This document shows, in pieces, positions 31,796 through 39,770 of a stretch of DNA of 64,000 nucleotides. The notes under the pieces were generated by a model, which saw only the letters and a program-made list of their open reading frames with translations, was not told the origin of the DNA and searched no databases. How positions within the stretch are numbered: the first letter of the stretch is position 1; every line of letters begins with the position of its first letter. Source of the DNA: Acidimicrobiales bacterium. GTDB taxonomy: Bacteria > Actinomycetota > Acidimicrobiia > Acidimicrobiales > UBA8190. The position numbers and the translations under genes are program-made. The stretch spans positions 16,197 to 80,196 of the forward strand of contig JASHUM010000095.1 in NCBI GenBank assembly GCA_030040015.1, given 5' to 3'.

Positions 31796-32634
31796 CGCGG
31801 GTGGGCCTCGACACCGGGAGCTCCGACGCCAGGCGCCGTCTCGAGCACGAACGCGACTTCCTGCTCCGTTCCATCGAGGACCTCGACGCCGAGAGAGACG
31901 CCGGTGACGTGAGTCCCGAGGACTACGCCGCCATGCACGCCGACTACACGGCGCGTGCCGCGGCGGTGTTGCGGGCACTGGAGGAGCCGGTGACCGGGAC
32001 TGCGCCCGAGGACGTTGCGCCCGCGGACGTTGCGCCCACAGGCGAGCCGCCGGCGGACGAGTCCCGGCCCTCGAGGCGACGGAGGAGGTGGCTGTTGTGG
32101 GCGGCGGTCGGTCTCTTCGCCGTTGCCGCCGTGGTGCTCGTCGCCGCCGAGGTGACGTCGCGTCTGCCCGGGGAGACCTCGAGCGGGTCGGTGAGCCTGT
32201 CCGCCGCCGAGCAGCTCCAGCGCACCCTCGGACAGGCCCAGGTTCTCGAGAGCGAGGGCAAGGACGCCGAGGCGTTGACGCTCTACCACCAGGTCCTCCA
32301 GCAGGACCCCACCCAGGAGCAGGCGCTGGCGGAGTCGGGATGGCTCGAGTTCGAGGCCGGCGTCTCGGCCCGCAACACCAAGGCGCTCTCGACCGGTCAG
32401 GCCACCGAGGAACAAGCCGAGCAAGTCGACTCGCAGGCGTACGCGCCCCACCTCTACCTCGGGGCCATGCTCCTCACCGAGGGCAACGACGCCCAGGCGG
32501 CGTCGGAGTTCTCCCGGTTCCTGGCCTCGGATCCGCCGCTGTCCTCGGAGCAGACGGCATGGCCCTACGTCGTGAAGGCCTTCACCGGTGCCCGTGAGCC
32601 CGTGCCGGCAGCCCCGGCGGGGGTCGGTGGGTGA
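31792..32634 (+). CDS. ccmI: CcmI-like tetratricopeptide protein
   Basis: 280 residues. A CcmI-type N-terminal helix region (E-R-D-F-L-L-R-S-I-E-D-L-D-A-E-R-D-A-G) lies before a short P-E-D-V-A-P-A-D-V-A-P repeat, one membrane helix (about 100-117), and a C-terminal TPR region of two or three repeats (L-Y-H-Q-V-L-Q-Q-D-P-T-Q-E-Q-A-L-A). CcmI binds the C-terminus of apocytochrome c and presents it to CcmFH. It is the last gene of the operon and converges with the EAL gene, with stops side by side. Confidence 0.8.
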   Translation: MTRVGLDTGSSDARRRLEHERDFLLRSIEDLDAERDAGDVSPEDYAAMHADYTARAAAVLRALEEPVTGTAPEDVAPADVAPTGEPPADESRPSRRRRRWLLWAAVGLFAVAAVVLVAAEVTSRLPGETSSGSVSLSAAEQLQRTLGQAQVLESEGKDAEALTLYHQVLQQDPTQEQALAESGWLEFEAGVSARNTKALSTGQATEEQAEQVDSQAYAPHLYLGAMLLTEGNDAQAASEFSRFLASDPPLSSEQTAWPYVVKAFTGAREPVPAAPAGVGG

Positions 32635-33699
32635 TCAGCGCCTGGCGGTGGTCGCCCTCTGCACGTCCCTGATCTCGGCTGCCATCGCAAGCAGCTGGGC
32701 GTACTCCTCGAGGTGCCGCTCGGGGACCGACAGGTCCTCCTTCTCGGCCGGTGAGTCCGGCGCAGCCGGCGCCTTCGGGAGCGGGGTGGCCCGCCCAGCC
32801 GGTGCTTGGCCTACCGGCTGAGGGCTCGGTGCCTGTCCGGGTTGCGCGTTCGTCCCAGCCGGTTGGCGCAACCGACCCGGTCGGCCGAGATAGAAGCCCT
32901 GGCCCATCGGACATCCCAGGTCGCGCAGCGTGTCGAGCTCGCCGGCGGTTTCGATGCCCTCGGCCACCATCGAGGCGTTGTAGGCGTCGATGCCGAAGGT
33001 CAGCAGGGCGGAGCCGAGGGCGCGGCGGGCGGGGTCCTTGTCGATTCCCCTGGTCAGGTCGATGTCGAGCTTGATGACGTCGGGGGACAGGTTGAGCACG
33101 TGGCGGAAGCTGGCGTATCCGGCCCCTGCGTCGTCGACGGCGAGTCGTAGGCCCATCGAGCGCAGGTCCTGGATCCTCTGGAGGAAGAGCGCGTAGCTGG
33201 GGACCTTGGTGTGCTCGGTGATCTCGAGCACCAGGCGGTCGGTGTCCGCACCGCCCACCACGTCGCGGAACTCATCCGACATCGTCGTCTCGACCGAGGC
33301 GTTGAGGGAGAGGTAGAGACCCGAGGGCAGTCGGGGCAGGATCTCGAGCGCCTTGCGGATGGCGAGCATCTCCAGGTCGATCCCGAGACCGACCGATGCC
33401 GCCTCGTTGAACCACACGTCGGGCGGGCGTAGCGGCTGCTGGTAGAAGCGCGACAGGGCCTCCACCCCCACTGGCCGCCCGCTCCTGAGGTCCATGATGG
33501 GCTGGAGAAGGGTCTCCAGGGCCCGCTGGGCGAGGACCCCCCGAACCCGCTCCTCCATCTGCTCCCGCTCGAGCTCGGATTGCGCCGTCGAGGACCTGCC
33601 GGCGCCCTGGGCCCCGGGTGAGCGGCGGCGCCACAGGCGCGCCAGTTTGCCTTTCCTCACCAGGAAAAGGTCTGCGGAGGATCCTGGTTGCTCTCTCAT
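32635..33699 (-). CDS. EAL domain cyclic-di-GMP phosphodiesterase
   Basis: 354 residues. A basic, Ser/Gln-rich N-terminus (about 50) leads into one EAL domain. The catalytic residues are kept: E-A-L (about 80-82), Asn in S-L-N-A-S, Glu in E-I-T-E-H, the two Asp in D-D-A-G-A-G-Y, Lys in I-K-L-D, Glu in V-A-E-G-I-E-T and Gln in G-Q-G-F-Y-L. It should therefore linearise c-di-GMP. There is no GGDEF domain, no membrane helix, and no sensor domain apart from the N-terminal tail. A Pro-rich linker and a helix form the C-terminus. The ATG at 33697-33699 was preferred to the TTG four codons upstream. Confidence 0.87.
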   Translation of the reverse strand: MREQPGSSADLFLVRKGKLARLWRRRSPGAQGAGRSSTAQSELEREQMEERVRGVLAQRALETLLQPIMDLRSGRPVGVEALSRFYQQPLRPPDVWFNEAASVGLGIDLEMLAIRKALEILPRLPSGLYLSLNASVETTMSDEFRDVVGGADTDRLVLEITEHTKVPSYALFLQRIQDLRSMGLRLAVDDAGAGYASFRHVLNLSPDVIKLDIDLTRGIDKDPARRALGSALLTFGIDAYNASMVAEGIETAGELDTLRDLGCPMGQGFYLGRPGRLRQPAGTNAQPGQAPSPQPVGQAPAGRATPLPKAPAAPDSPAEKEDLSVPERHLEEYAQLLAMAAEIRDVQRATTARR

Positions 33700-33987
33700 G
33701 ATGGCCGTCAATTCGGATCAAGGGTCCAGGCGCCCCAGGTCCCCGCGGCGGCCCCCCTCAGGCCCACCCCGGTACTACGTCGGCTCGTTCCCCCAGGTAC
33801 TTGAGCCGCCAGCCTCCGCACGGCCGTCCCGACCCGGATTCCGGCCTTGGGCTGCCGGAGTTCGAGGACCTCCGGCCCCCGGCGGGCGTCCGTCGACTCA
33901 GGCTGACCCGACGTTCCGCGAACATTTCCCTTGCCCCCGAGGCCGGGCCGCGGGACCATCCGCTCTGACCCGATCAGGAGGTTGGCC
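33700..33987. other. Intergenic region, largest gap in the window
   Basis: About 288 bases between the divergent EAL and VOC genes. The two frames that stay open here (93 residues on the minus strand, 168 on the plus) show no recognisable protein signature. It probably holds both promoters. A good Shine-Dalgarno AGGAGG lies seven bases before the VOC ATG. No clear riboswitch or hairpin was recognised by eye. Confidence 0.4.
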
Positions 33988-34752
33988 ATGCCCGAGATGA
34001 CGCGCTACGAGCACGGGGTCCCGTCGTGGGTCGACATCGGCACCGCCGATCCTGCCGGTGGGGTCTCCTTCTACTCGTCGCTCTTCGGATGGGAGGCCCA
34101 GGACATGGGAGAGGAGGCCGGGCACTACACGATCGTCTCCAAGGGCGGCAGGCAGGTGGCCGCCGTCAGCCCGGCGCAGGATCCGGGCCCGCCGCGCTGG
34201 ACGACCTATGTGAACGTGGACAGCGTCGACGAGGTGGCACGCCGGGTTCAGGATGGGGGAGGGAAGGTCGTCGTGGCGCCCATGGACGTCCTCGAGGCGG
34301 GGCGCATGGCTGTCTTCGCCGACATCACCGGCGCCGTCATCGCCGCTTGGCAACCCGGCAACCACCTCGGGGCCCAGCTCGTGAACGAGGCGGGCGCGTT
34401 CACCTGGTCCGAGCTCGCCACCTCGGACCTCGAGAAGTCGAAGAGCTTCTACTCCGCTGCCTTCGGCTGGGAGTGGGGCGGTGGCCCTGAGTACGCCGAG
34501 GCGCAGGTAGGTGGGAGGACGGTGGCCGGTGCCATGGCGCGTCGACCCGACCTCCCCGCCGAGGTCCCCGACCATTGGCTCGTGTACTTCGGCGCAGCCG
34601 ACGTCGACGCCACCGCCAAGGAAGCCGAGGCGCTGGGCGCCACGATCGTGGCTCCACCCATGGACATCCCCGGCACCGGGCGGTTCGCGGTGGCCATCGA
34701 CCCCCAAGGCGCTGCCTTCGCGCTGTTCACACCCGTCACGGACGGGGACTGA
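33988..34752 (+). CDS. Two-domain VOC (glyoxalase-like) family protein
   Basis: 254 residues made of two similar VOC modules. Each starts with a D-x-x-x-x-x-x-F-Y segment (F-Y-S-S-L-F-G-W near residue 28, F-Y-S-A-A-F-G-W near 155), and each ends with a strand rich in D-P-x-G-A-x-F-A. The pair is the usual arrangement for the CFP30B/YdeO-type VOC proteins. Metal ligands of true glyoxalase I are not clearly kept, so the enzyme activity cannot be named. AGGAGG precedes the ATG. Confidence 0.85.
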   Translation: MPEMTRYEHGVPSWVDIGTADPAGGVSFYSSLFGWEAQDMGEEAGHYTIVSKGGRQVAAVSPAQDPGPPRWTTYVNVDSVDEVARRVQDGGGKVVVAPMDVLEAGRMAVFADITGAVIAAWQPGNHLGAQLVNEAGAFTWSELATSDLEKSKSFYSAAFGWEWGGGPEYAEAQVGGRTVAGAMARRPDLPAEVPDHWLVYFGAADVDATAKEAEALGATIVAPPMDIPGTGRFAVAIDPQGAAFALFTPVTDGD

Positions 34753-34773
34753 AGCTCCTCGGCCGAGCGCACG

Positions 34774-34980
34774 TCACCGCCGGGCCCGTGACGGCGGGCG
34801 ACCCCGGCGGGGCACGGGCGCAGCTTGTTTGGGCATGCGGCTCGCCTCAGCCAGTGCCCGGCGCAGGAGGAGCTCGATATGGGCGTTCAGACTGCGGAAC
34901 TCGTCGGCAGCCCACCGGGCCAGGGCATCGTGCACGGCCGGATCGACGCGCAGCAGGACCGGCTTGCGGTCCGGGTTCAC
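34774..34980 (-). CDS. Ribbon-helix-helix (Arc/MetJ-like) DNA-binding protein
   Basis: 68 residues. It begins [13 protein letters not shown], the beta-strand of a ribbon-helix-helix fold, then helices V-H-D-A-L-A-R-W-A-A-D-E-F and S-L-N-A-H-I-E-L-L-L-R-R-A-L. The C-terminal tail is basic (R-R-G-R-P-P-S-R-A-R-R). Such small dimers bind palindromic DNA and usually repress their own operon. Its GTG overlaps the SPFH gene's stop (GTGA), so both are one transcript. The 33-bp palindrome upstream of that operon is the obvious candidate target. Confidence 0.78.
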   Translation of the reverse strand: MNPDRKPVLLRVDPAVHDALARWAADEFRSLNAHIELLLRRALAEASRMPKQAAPVPRRGRPPSRARR

Positions 34981-35882
34981 GAATAGAGCGTCCCGGCGTT
35001 GACCACCGGTGACGGTGGCTGGTCCCCGCACAGCACCACCATGAGATTGCTCACCATGGCCGCGGTGCGCTCCTCGTCCAGCTCGACCACGCCCTGCTCG
35101 GTGAGGCGGTTCAGGGCCATCTCCACCATGCCCACCGCCCCTTCCACGATGCGAGAGCGTGCCGCCACCACGGCGTTGGCCTGCTGGCGCCGGAGCATGG
35201 CCTGGGCGATCTCCGGCGCGTACGCCAAGTGGCTGATGCGCACCTCGACCACTTCGATCCCGGCCACGGCCACCCTGGCCGCCACCTCCCCGGCCAGTTG
35301 GGCGGCGACGACGTCGGTCGACCCCCGAAGGGAGGTCCCGGTTCCCTCGGTGTCGTCGTAGGGGTGGCCGGTGGCGACGTGTCGCAGCGCCGACTCGCTC
35401 TGCACCGACACGAAGTCGGGATAGTCGTCGACGGCGTACACCGCCTTGGCCGTGTCGGAGACCTGCCAGACGACGATGGCGGCGATCTCGACGGGGTTGC
35501 CTTCCGCGTCGTTGACCTTGAGCCGGCTGGTCTCGAAGTTCCGCACCCGCACGCTCACCGCTCGGCGCACGATGAGCGGCCACGTCGCCCACAGCCCGGG
35601 GCGGCGGATGGTGCCGGTGTAGGAGCCGAAGAACTGGATCACCCTGGTCTGTCCGGGCGCCACGATGACGAGCGAGCTCAGCTCCAGCGCGAACACGAGG
35701 TAGGGCGCAAGACTCCACGCGCCGGCTTGCTCCATGGCCGCCACCACCATGCCGGCCACGCAGGCGAGGAGCACAGCCACCCCCAACCACCCGGTGACCA
35801 TGCGGGCGGGGCGCTCGGTGATGGCGGTCCGCACCCCCTCGTGCCCGACCGGCCCCGGCACCGACTGCTCCGAATCGTTCAT
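34977..35882 (-). CDS. SPFH/Band 7 (slipin/stomatin-like) membrane protein
   Basis: 301 residues. Two N-terminal membrane segments (about 33-49 and 55-72) precede the Band 7/SPFH domain. Typical features are F-F-G-S-Y-T-G-T, the strand [16 protein letters not shown], and [26 protein letters not shown] proteins form large oligomers that scaffold membrane domains. AGGAGG sits four bases before the ATG. It is co-translated with the ribbon-helix-helix gene that follows. Partner NfeD or protease genes are absent. Confidence 0.9.
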   Translation of the reverse strand: MNDSEQSVPGPVGHEGVRTAITERPARMVTGWLGVAVLLACVAGMVVAAMEQAGAWSLAPYLVFALELSSLVIVAPGQTRVIQFFGSYTGTIRRPGLWATWPLIVRRAVSVRVRNFETSRLKVNDAEGNPVEIAAIVVWQVSDTAKAVYAVDDYPDFVSVQSESALRHVATGHPYDDTEGTGTSLRGSTDVVAAQLAGEVAARVAVAGIEVVEVRISHLAYAPEIAQAMLRRQQANAVVAARSRIVEGAVGMVEMALNRLTEQGVVELDEERTAAMVSNLMVVLCGDQPPSPVVNAGTLYS

Positions 35883-35902
35883 GGCTCCTCCTCTCGCAAC
35901 AG

Positions 35903-35935
35903 CGAAAACTGATATCTATTAGATATCAGTTTTCG
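35903..35935. promoter_or_regulatory. Perfect 33-bp palindromic operator upstream of the SPFH-RHH operon
   Basis: The arms 35903-35918 and 35920-35935 (16 bases each) are exact reverse complements around one central T. The core reads ACTGATATC(TAT)..AGATATCAGT and is AT-rich in a GC-rich genome. It ends 20 bases before the SPFH ATG, so bound protein would cover the promoter or ribosome site. It is either the operator for the co-encoded ribbon-helix-helix protein or for another dimer. Confidence 0.75.
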
Positions 35936-35964
35936 TGACGGGGCAAGAGGGCCGAAGGTCCTTC

Positions 35965-36636
35965 TCAGGCGGCTTCGTCCACCCCCAGGGTCCGGGCCGT
36001 GGGCGAGACGGGAACAGCCGTGCGCTCGGGGAAGGTCCCGAGCACGTGGTCGGCGAGATGGACGGTCACGCCGAACCAGTAGTGCTCGTTTCGGAAGTGG
36101 TGGTTCCGGTGCGCCCGCCAGACGTAGCGGTACAGGGCGTGACGTGGCCGGTAGGTGGAGTGGATGAGGAAGTGCGTCCACTCGTACGTCGCCAGCACCA
36201 CCAAGGCGGCGACCAACGTGGTGAGCCCCCGCTCGAGTGGGAGTGCGCCGAGGCAGATGGCCGCCACTCCCGCCACCAACCCGAAGAGCGCCGGCAGGGG
36301 GATGAACACCAGTGGCAGGTCCTTCGGGTCGGCGTGATGGGCCCGGTGCTTGCGCGACACCAAGGGGTCGACGCGCACGCGCCCCACCGTGCGGGGCCGG
36401 AAGTGCAGGACGAAGACGTGGATCGTCCATTCGGTGAAGGGCTGGAGCGCCAACACGACGCCCGGGCCGAGCAGGTCCCACCACGACCACCCGCCGATGG
36501 CCAAGCGTCCACCGACGGCGGCCAGCAGGAGGACGAGGACGACGCGCGGCGATCCGAAGCCGGAGAAGAGGGCGACCGCCCCGCGCAGGCTCAGGCTACG
36601 GTCCGGTGCTTCCGCCACCACTCGAGTATCCCGCAT
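35965..36636 (-). CDS. Sterol desaturase / fatty acid hydroxylase family protein
   Basis: 223 residues, four membrane helices. The di-iron histidine motifs are in place: H-R-A-H-H (near residue 99), H-F-L-I-H near 156 and H-R-N-H-H-F-R-N-E-H near 175. It would hydroxylate or desaturate a lipid at the membrane; the substrate is unknown. The ATG at 36636 was chosen because earlier residues are not hydrophobic or conserved. It lies downstream of the cysteine desulfurase gene on the same strand and upstream of the palindrome. Confidence 0.87.
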   Translation of the reverse strand: MRDTRVVAEAPDRSLSLRGAVALFSGFGSPRVVLVLLLAAVGGRLAIGGWSWWDLLGPGVVLALQPFTEWTIHVFVLHFRPRTVGRVRVDPLVSRKHRAHHADPKDLPLVFIPLPALFGLVAGVAAICLGALPLERGLTTLVAALVVLATYEWTHFLIHSTYRPRHALYRYVWRAHRNHHFRNEHYWFGVTVHLADHVLGTFPERTAVPVSPTARTLGVDEAA

Positions 36637-36659
36637 CCCCGGCGTCGCCAACCAACCGC

Positions 36660-37802
36660 TCACGCACGCAGGGCGCGCAGGGACTCCACCACGGGCCCGA
36701 AGGACTCGGCGAAGGCTCCCACCTCGGCATCGGTGGTGGACCACCCGACCGACAGCCGCAGCGACCGTTCCGCATCGGCCCCCATGGCCTCGAGCACGGG
36801 CGAAGGGGCCAACGACTCACTCGAGCACGAGGAGCCCGAGTGGACGGCGATCCCACGCTGGTCCAGCCCGAGCAGGACCGGTTCGGCCTCGACGCCCTCC
36901 ACGGCCAGGCACAGCACGTGCGGGACCCGGCGTTCGGGGTCTCCCAGGGTGTGCACACCCGGAAGGGCGCACGCCGCCTTCTCGAGGGCGTCGCGCTGCG
37001 CGGCCTGGCGCCGGGCCTCAACTTCGAGCCGGCCGCCGGACAACGACGCCGCCGCGGCACCGAACCCCACGGCCGCCGGCACGTCCTCGAGGCCGGCGCG
37101 CCGGGCCCGTTCCTGCTCGCCGCCGACCAGCAACGGCTCGACCCGCATTCCCCGGCGTACCACCAAGGCACCCGCTCCCGGGGGGCCGCCGAGCTTGTGG
37201 GCGCTGACCGACACCAGGTCCGCTCCGAGGTCGTCGACCCCGAGCGGCACGTGGCCGGCCCCGGCACAGGCGTCCACGTGCACCAGCACGCCACGTTCGT
37301 GGCACAGCTCCACGACCTCGTCCACGGGCTGCAGGGTGCCCACCTCGTGGTTGGCCAGCTGGCAGTGGACGAGGGCGACGTCTCGCCGGGATCGGCCGAG
37401 TCGCTCGAGGACCTCGTCCACGGCGGCGGGTTCGATGCGCCCGTACCGGTCGACCCCGACGCGGGCCACCTCCGCCAGCCGTGCTGAGGACTCCTGGACC
37501 GAGGAGTGCTCCACTCCCGCCAACACGACGACGCTGCCTTCACGGCTCCGGCACGTCCCCCACACCGCGCTGTTCACGGCTTCCGTCCCGCCCGAGGTGA
37601 GCACGACCTGGCGGGGCCGCGTCCCGAGCAACTCGGCCACGGCGGCTCGGCTCTCTTCGAGAGCACCACGGGCGGCGCGCCCGGCCTCGTGCAGGCGCCC
37701 GGGATCGGCGGCCGGTCCCTTCTCCAGCCAGGACACCATGGCTGCCACCACCTCGGGGCGAGGCGGCGAGGTGGAGGCGTGGTCGAGGTAGGCGCGAATC
37801 AG
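36660..37802 (-). CDS. Cysteine desulfurase (NifS/IscS-like)
   Basis: About 380 residues. It begins I-R-A-Y-L-D-H-A-S-T-S-P-P-R-P-E, the family start. The PLP lysine is in S-A-H-K-L-G-G, and the active-site cysteine loop S-G-S-S-C-S-S-E-S-L is intact. It removes sulfur from cysteine for Fe-S cluster or thio-modification. Its coding sequence begins exactly at the SufR-like gene's stop: the only start near the conserved N-terminus is CTG (37800-37802), overlapping the TGA as CTGA, or the next codon ATT. Both are unusual, so the true start needs proof. Confidence 0.9.
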   Translation of the reverse strand: MIRAYLDHASTSPPRPEVVAAMVSWLEKGPAADPGRLHEAGRAARGALEESRAAVAELLGTRPRQVVLTSGGTEAVNSAVWGTCRSREGSVVVLAGVEHSSVQESSARLAEVARVGVDRYGRIEPAAVDEVLERLGRSRRDVALVHCQLANHEVGTLQPVDEVVELCHERGVLVHVDACAGAGHVPLGVDDLGADLVSVSAHKLGGPPGAGALVVRRGMRVEPLLVGGEQERARRAGLEDVPAAVGFGAAAASLSGGRLEVEARRQAAQRDALEKAACALPGVHTLGDPERRVPHVLCLAVEGVEAEPVLLGLDQRGIAVHSGSSCSSESLAPSPVLEAMGADAERSLRLSVGWSTTDAEVGAFAESFGPVVESLRALRA

Positions 37803-38587
37803 ACCAGCGCCGCGCAGGCGTCGTCGCCGCGGGCCCGGGAGGACAGGATCACGGGGATGGGCTCGTCCCCCAAGTCGCACAGGCACGAGAGCAACCCCCG
37901 CACCATGCCGCGGTCCACGGCGCAGATGACCGGGTGGGCGGCGGCCGCCTCGCCGAAGGGGCAGTGCTCGGCCACCACCGCGGTCGACGACCCCCGGTCC
38001 TCGGCATGAGCGGCGAAGCCGTGGGCGGTCAGCGCGTCGGCGATGGCGTGCATGGCGGCGCGCAGCGAACGCTGACCCTCACCTGGTTCCATTCGCTCGG
38101 CCAGGAGCCTGCCGTACTCCTCGCCCACGCGCTCGGCCATGCGCTCGGCCTCCTCCGGGCCGAGCAGGGCCAGGGCCTCGGTGAGCAGCGACACGAGCAG
38201 CTCGTCGCGCCGCCCCACCAGCTCGACCGTGGGGTCGGCGCCGGGACCCTCGGCGGCCCGGTAGTGCTTGGACGGTCGTCCTGCACCGCCGTCGGCGGGG
38301 CGCTCGAGCGTCACCTCCAGGTAGCCGCCCGCAGCCAGGCGGTCGAGGTGGTGGCGGGCGACGTTGGGATGCAACGAGAAGGCGCCTGCCACTTCCGACG
38401 CCGTGGCCCCGGGATGCGAGCGCACGTGGAGGAAGATCTCCCGACGGGTGGGGTCGCCGAAGGCGGACGTGACGGCCGCCACCGCCGCCGAGAAACGCCC
38501 GTCGGGACCGGCCACCTCGGATTCGCCGGTGGGGGTGACGGGTGCGTCGTCGGGGCACGAGCCGGTGGGATCAGGGCGCGCAGCCAC
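37799..38587 (-). CDS. sufR: SufR-like iron-sulfur cluster responsive regulator
   Basis: 262 residues. An ArsR/DeoR-type winged helix at about 40-110 (D-P-T-R-R-E-I-F, then A-S-E-V-A-G-A-F, H-P-N-V-A-R-H-H-L). The C-terminal domain has Cys209, Cys222 and Cys235 (C-X12-C-X12-C) with Cys237, which resembles the C-X12-C-X13-C Fe-S binding pattern of SufR. SufR represses the Suf genes when holding a cluster. It overlaps the desulfurase by four bases, and an inverted repeat lies 18 bases upstream of its GTG start. Rv1460 of M. tuberculosis has the same role. Confidence 0.8.
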   Translation of the reverse strand: MAARPDPTGSCPDDAPVTPTGESEVAGPDGRFSAAVAAVTSAFGDPTRREIFLHVRSHPGATASEVAGAFSLHPNVARHHLDRLAAGGYLEVTLERPADGGAGRPSKHYRAAEGPGADPTVELVGRRDELLVSLLTEALALLGPEEAERMAERVGEEYGRLLAERMEPGEGQRSLRAAMHAIADALTAHGFAAHAEDRGSSTAVVAEHCPFGEAAAAHPVICAVDRGMVRGLLSCLCDLGDEPIPVILSSRARGDDACAALV

Positions 38588-38604
38588 GTCGATAGTCTAC
38601 CGGT

Positions 38605-38630
38605 GACACGACGAAATCCCTGGTCGTGTC
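38605..38630. promoter_or_regulatory. Inverted repeat between sufR-like and mrp genes
   Basis: GACACGAC (38605-38612) and GTCGTGTC (38623-38630) are exact reverse complements with a ten-base spacer. The repeat lies in the 70-base gap between the two divergent starts, 18 bases from the regulator's GTG and 28 from the mrp ATG. This placement is what an autoregulatory SufR operator would need, and it shares the ACAC / GTGT arms reported for SufR-type sites in actinobacteria as I recall. Confidence 0.65.
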
Positions 38631-38657
38631 CGTGACGCCCATTCTCGGGAGGACCTC

Positions 38658-39770
38658 ATGAGCGCGGATGACGCCGAGCTGCGCGCCGCCCTCTCCGCCG
38701 TCGTGGAGCCCGAACTCGGGCGCAGCCTGGGGGAGCTGGGCATGGTGCGCGCCGTGCGCTCGAGGCGGCGAGCGGTCGAGGTCACGCTGGCCCTGCCGAC
38801 CGAGCCGTGGCCGGTGGCCGACGAGCTGGCCGGCCGGGTCCGCCTCGCGCTCGGTCCTGGCGCCGGTGGCGAGGACGCCGTGAGCGTGCAGTTCTCCCCC
38901 ATGTCGGACGAGGAGCGGGCGCACCTCAAGGCGGCGCTGGCATCGCCTCCGGGTGGTGAGCCGGGTGGCCCCAACCGGTTCATGGCCCCCGGGTCGCGCA
39001 CGCGCCTGGTCGGGATCTCCTCGGGCAAGGGCGGCGTCGGCAAGTCGTCGGTCGCCGTGAACCTCGCCGTGGCGCTGGCCGCCTCCGGGCAGGAGGTGGG
39101 ACTGCTCGACGCTGACGTGTACGGGTTCTCGGTGCCGCGCATGCTCGGTGTGGACCGCCGGCCCACGGCCATCGACGACCTCCTGGTGCCACCCGTGGTG
39201 CACGGCGTTCGATGCCTGTCGATGGGATATTTCGTCCCCGACGACCAGCCCGTGATCTGGCGTGGGCCCATGCTCCACAAGGCGCTCGAGCAGTTCCTCG
39301 TCGACGCGTACTGGGGGGAGCCCGACTTCCTCCTCATCGACATGCCTCCCGGCACCGGCGACGTGGCCCTGTCGCTCGGGCAGTACCTGCCTCGGACCGA
39401 GATCGTGGTGGTGACCACCCCGCAACCCGCCGCCCAGCGCGTGGCCCAGCGCTCGGCTTTCGCCGCCAGGCACCTCAAGCTTCCGGTACGGGGCGTGATC
39501 GAGAACCTGTCCTGGTTCACCGGGAGCGACGGCACCCGTTACGAGCTCTTCGGCGCCGGAGGGGGACAAGCGCTGGCGGAGTCGCTCGACGTGCCCCTGC
39601 TCGCCCGCATCCCCCTGGTCCCCGAGGTCCGAGAAGGCGCAGACGTGGGAGTGCCGGTCAGGGTGTCGGACCCACACGGGGAGGCGGCCGCCGCCTTCGA
39701 CGCCCTGGCCGAGGCCGTGCTGGCCCTGGGCCCGGCGCGGATCTATCGGAGCGAGCTCAAGGTCAGGTGA
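38658..39770 (+). CDS. mrp: Mrp/ApbC/NBP35-type P-loop ATPase
   Basis: 370 residues. An N-terminal MIP18/DUF59 domain (about 1-85) precedes the deviant Walker A G-K-G-G-V-G-K-S-S at 123-131 and D-M-P-P-G-T-G-D. Mrp proteins carry Fe-S clusters to target proteins. The usual Cys-X-X-Cys cluster site after E-N-M-S is missing: here E282-N-L-S-W-F-T-G-S-D-G. The protein therefore cannot use the standard bridging cluster site. It diverges from the SufR-like and desulfurase genes. Its 3' end overlaps that of dgt by eight bases. Confidence 0.88.
   Translation: MSADDAELRAALSAVVEPELGRSLGELGMVRAVRSRRRAVEVTLALPTEPWPVADELAGRVRLALGPGAGGEDAVSVQFSPMSDEERAHLKAALASPPGGEPGGPNRFMAPGSRTRLVGISSGKGGVGKSSVAVNLAVALAASGQEVGLLDADVYGFSVPRMLGVDRRPTAIDDLLVPPVVHGVRCLSMGYFVPDDQPVIWRGPMLHKALEQFLVDAYWGEPDFLLIDMPPGTGDVALSLGQYLPRTEIVVVTTPQPAAQRVAQRSAFAARHLKLPVRGVIENLSWFTGSDGTRYELFGAGGGQALAESLDVPLLARIPLVPEVREGADVGVPVRVSDPHGEAAAAFDALAEAVLALGPARIYRSELKVR

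Noticed and set aside
33712-33800. Possible c-di-GMP riboswitch before the EAL gene
   Set aside because: The leader lacks the conserved GEMM core and pairing; only G-rich sequence is present.
33708-33989. 93-residue minus-strand frame upstream of the EAL gene
   Set aside because: No homology-like motif, composition Gly/Arg/Pro-rich, and it only fills the promoter region between divergent genes.
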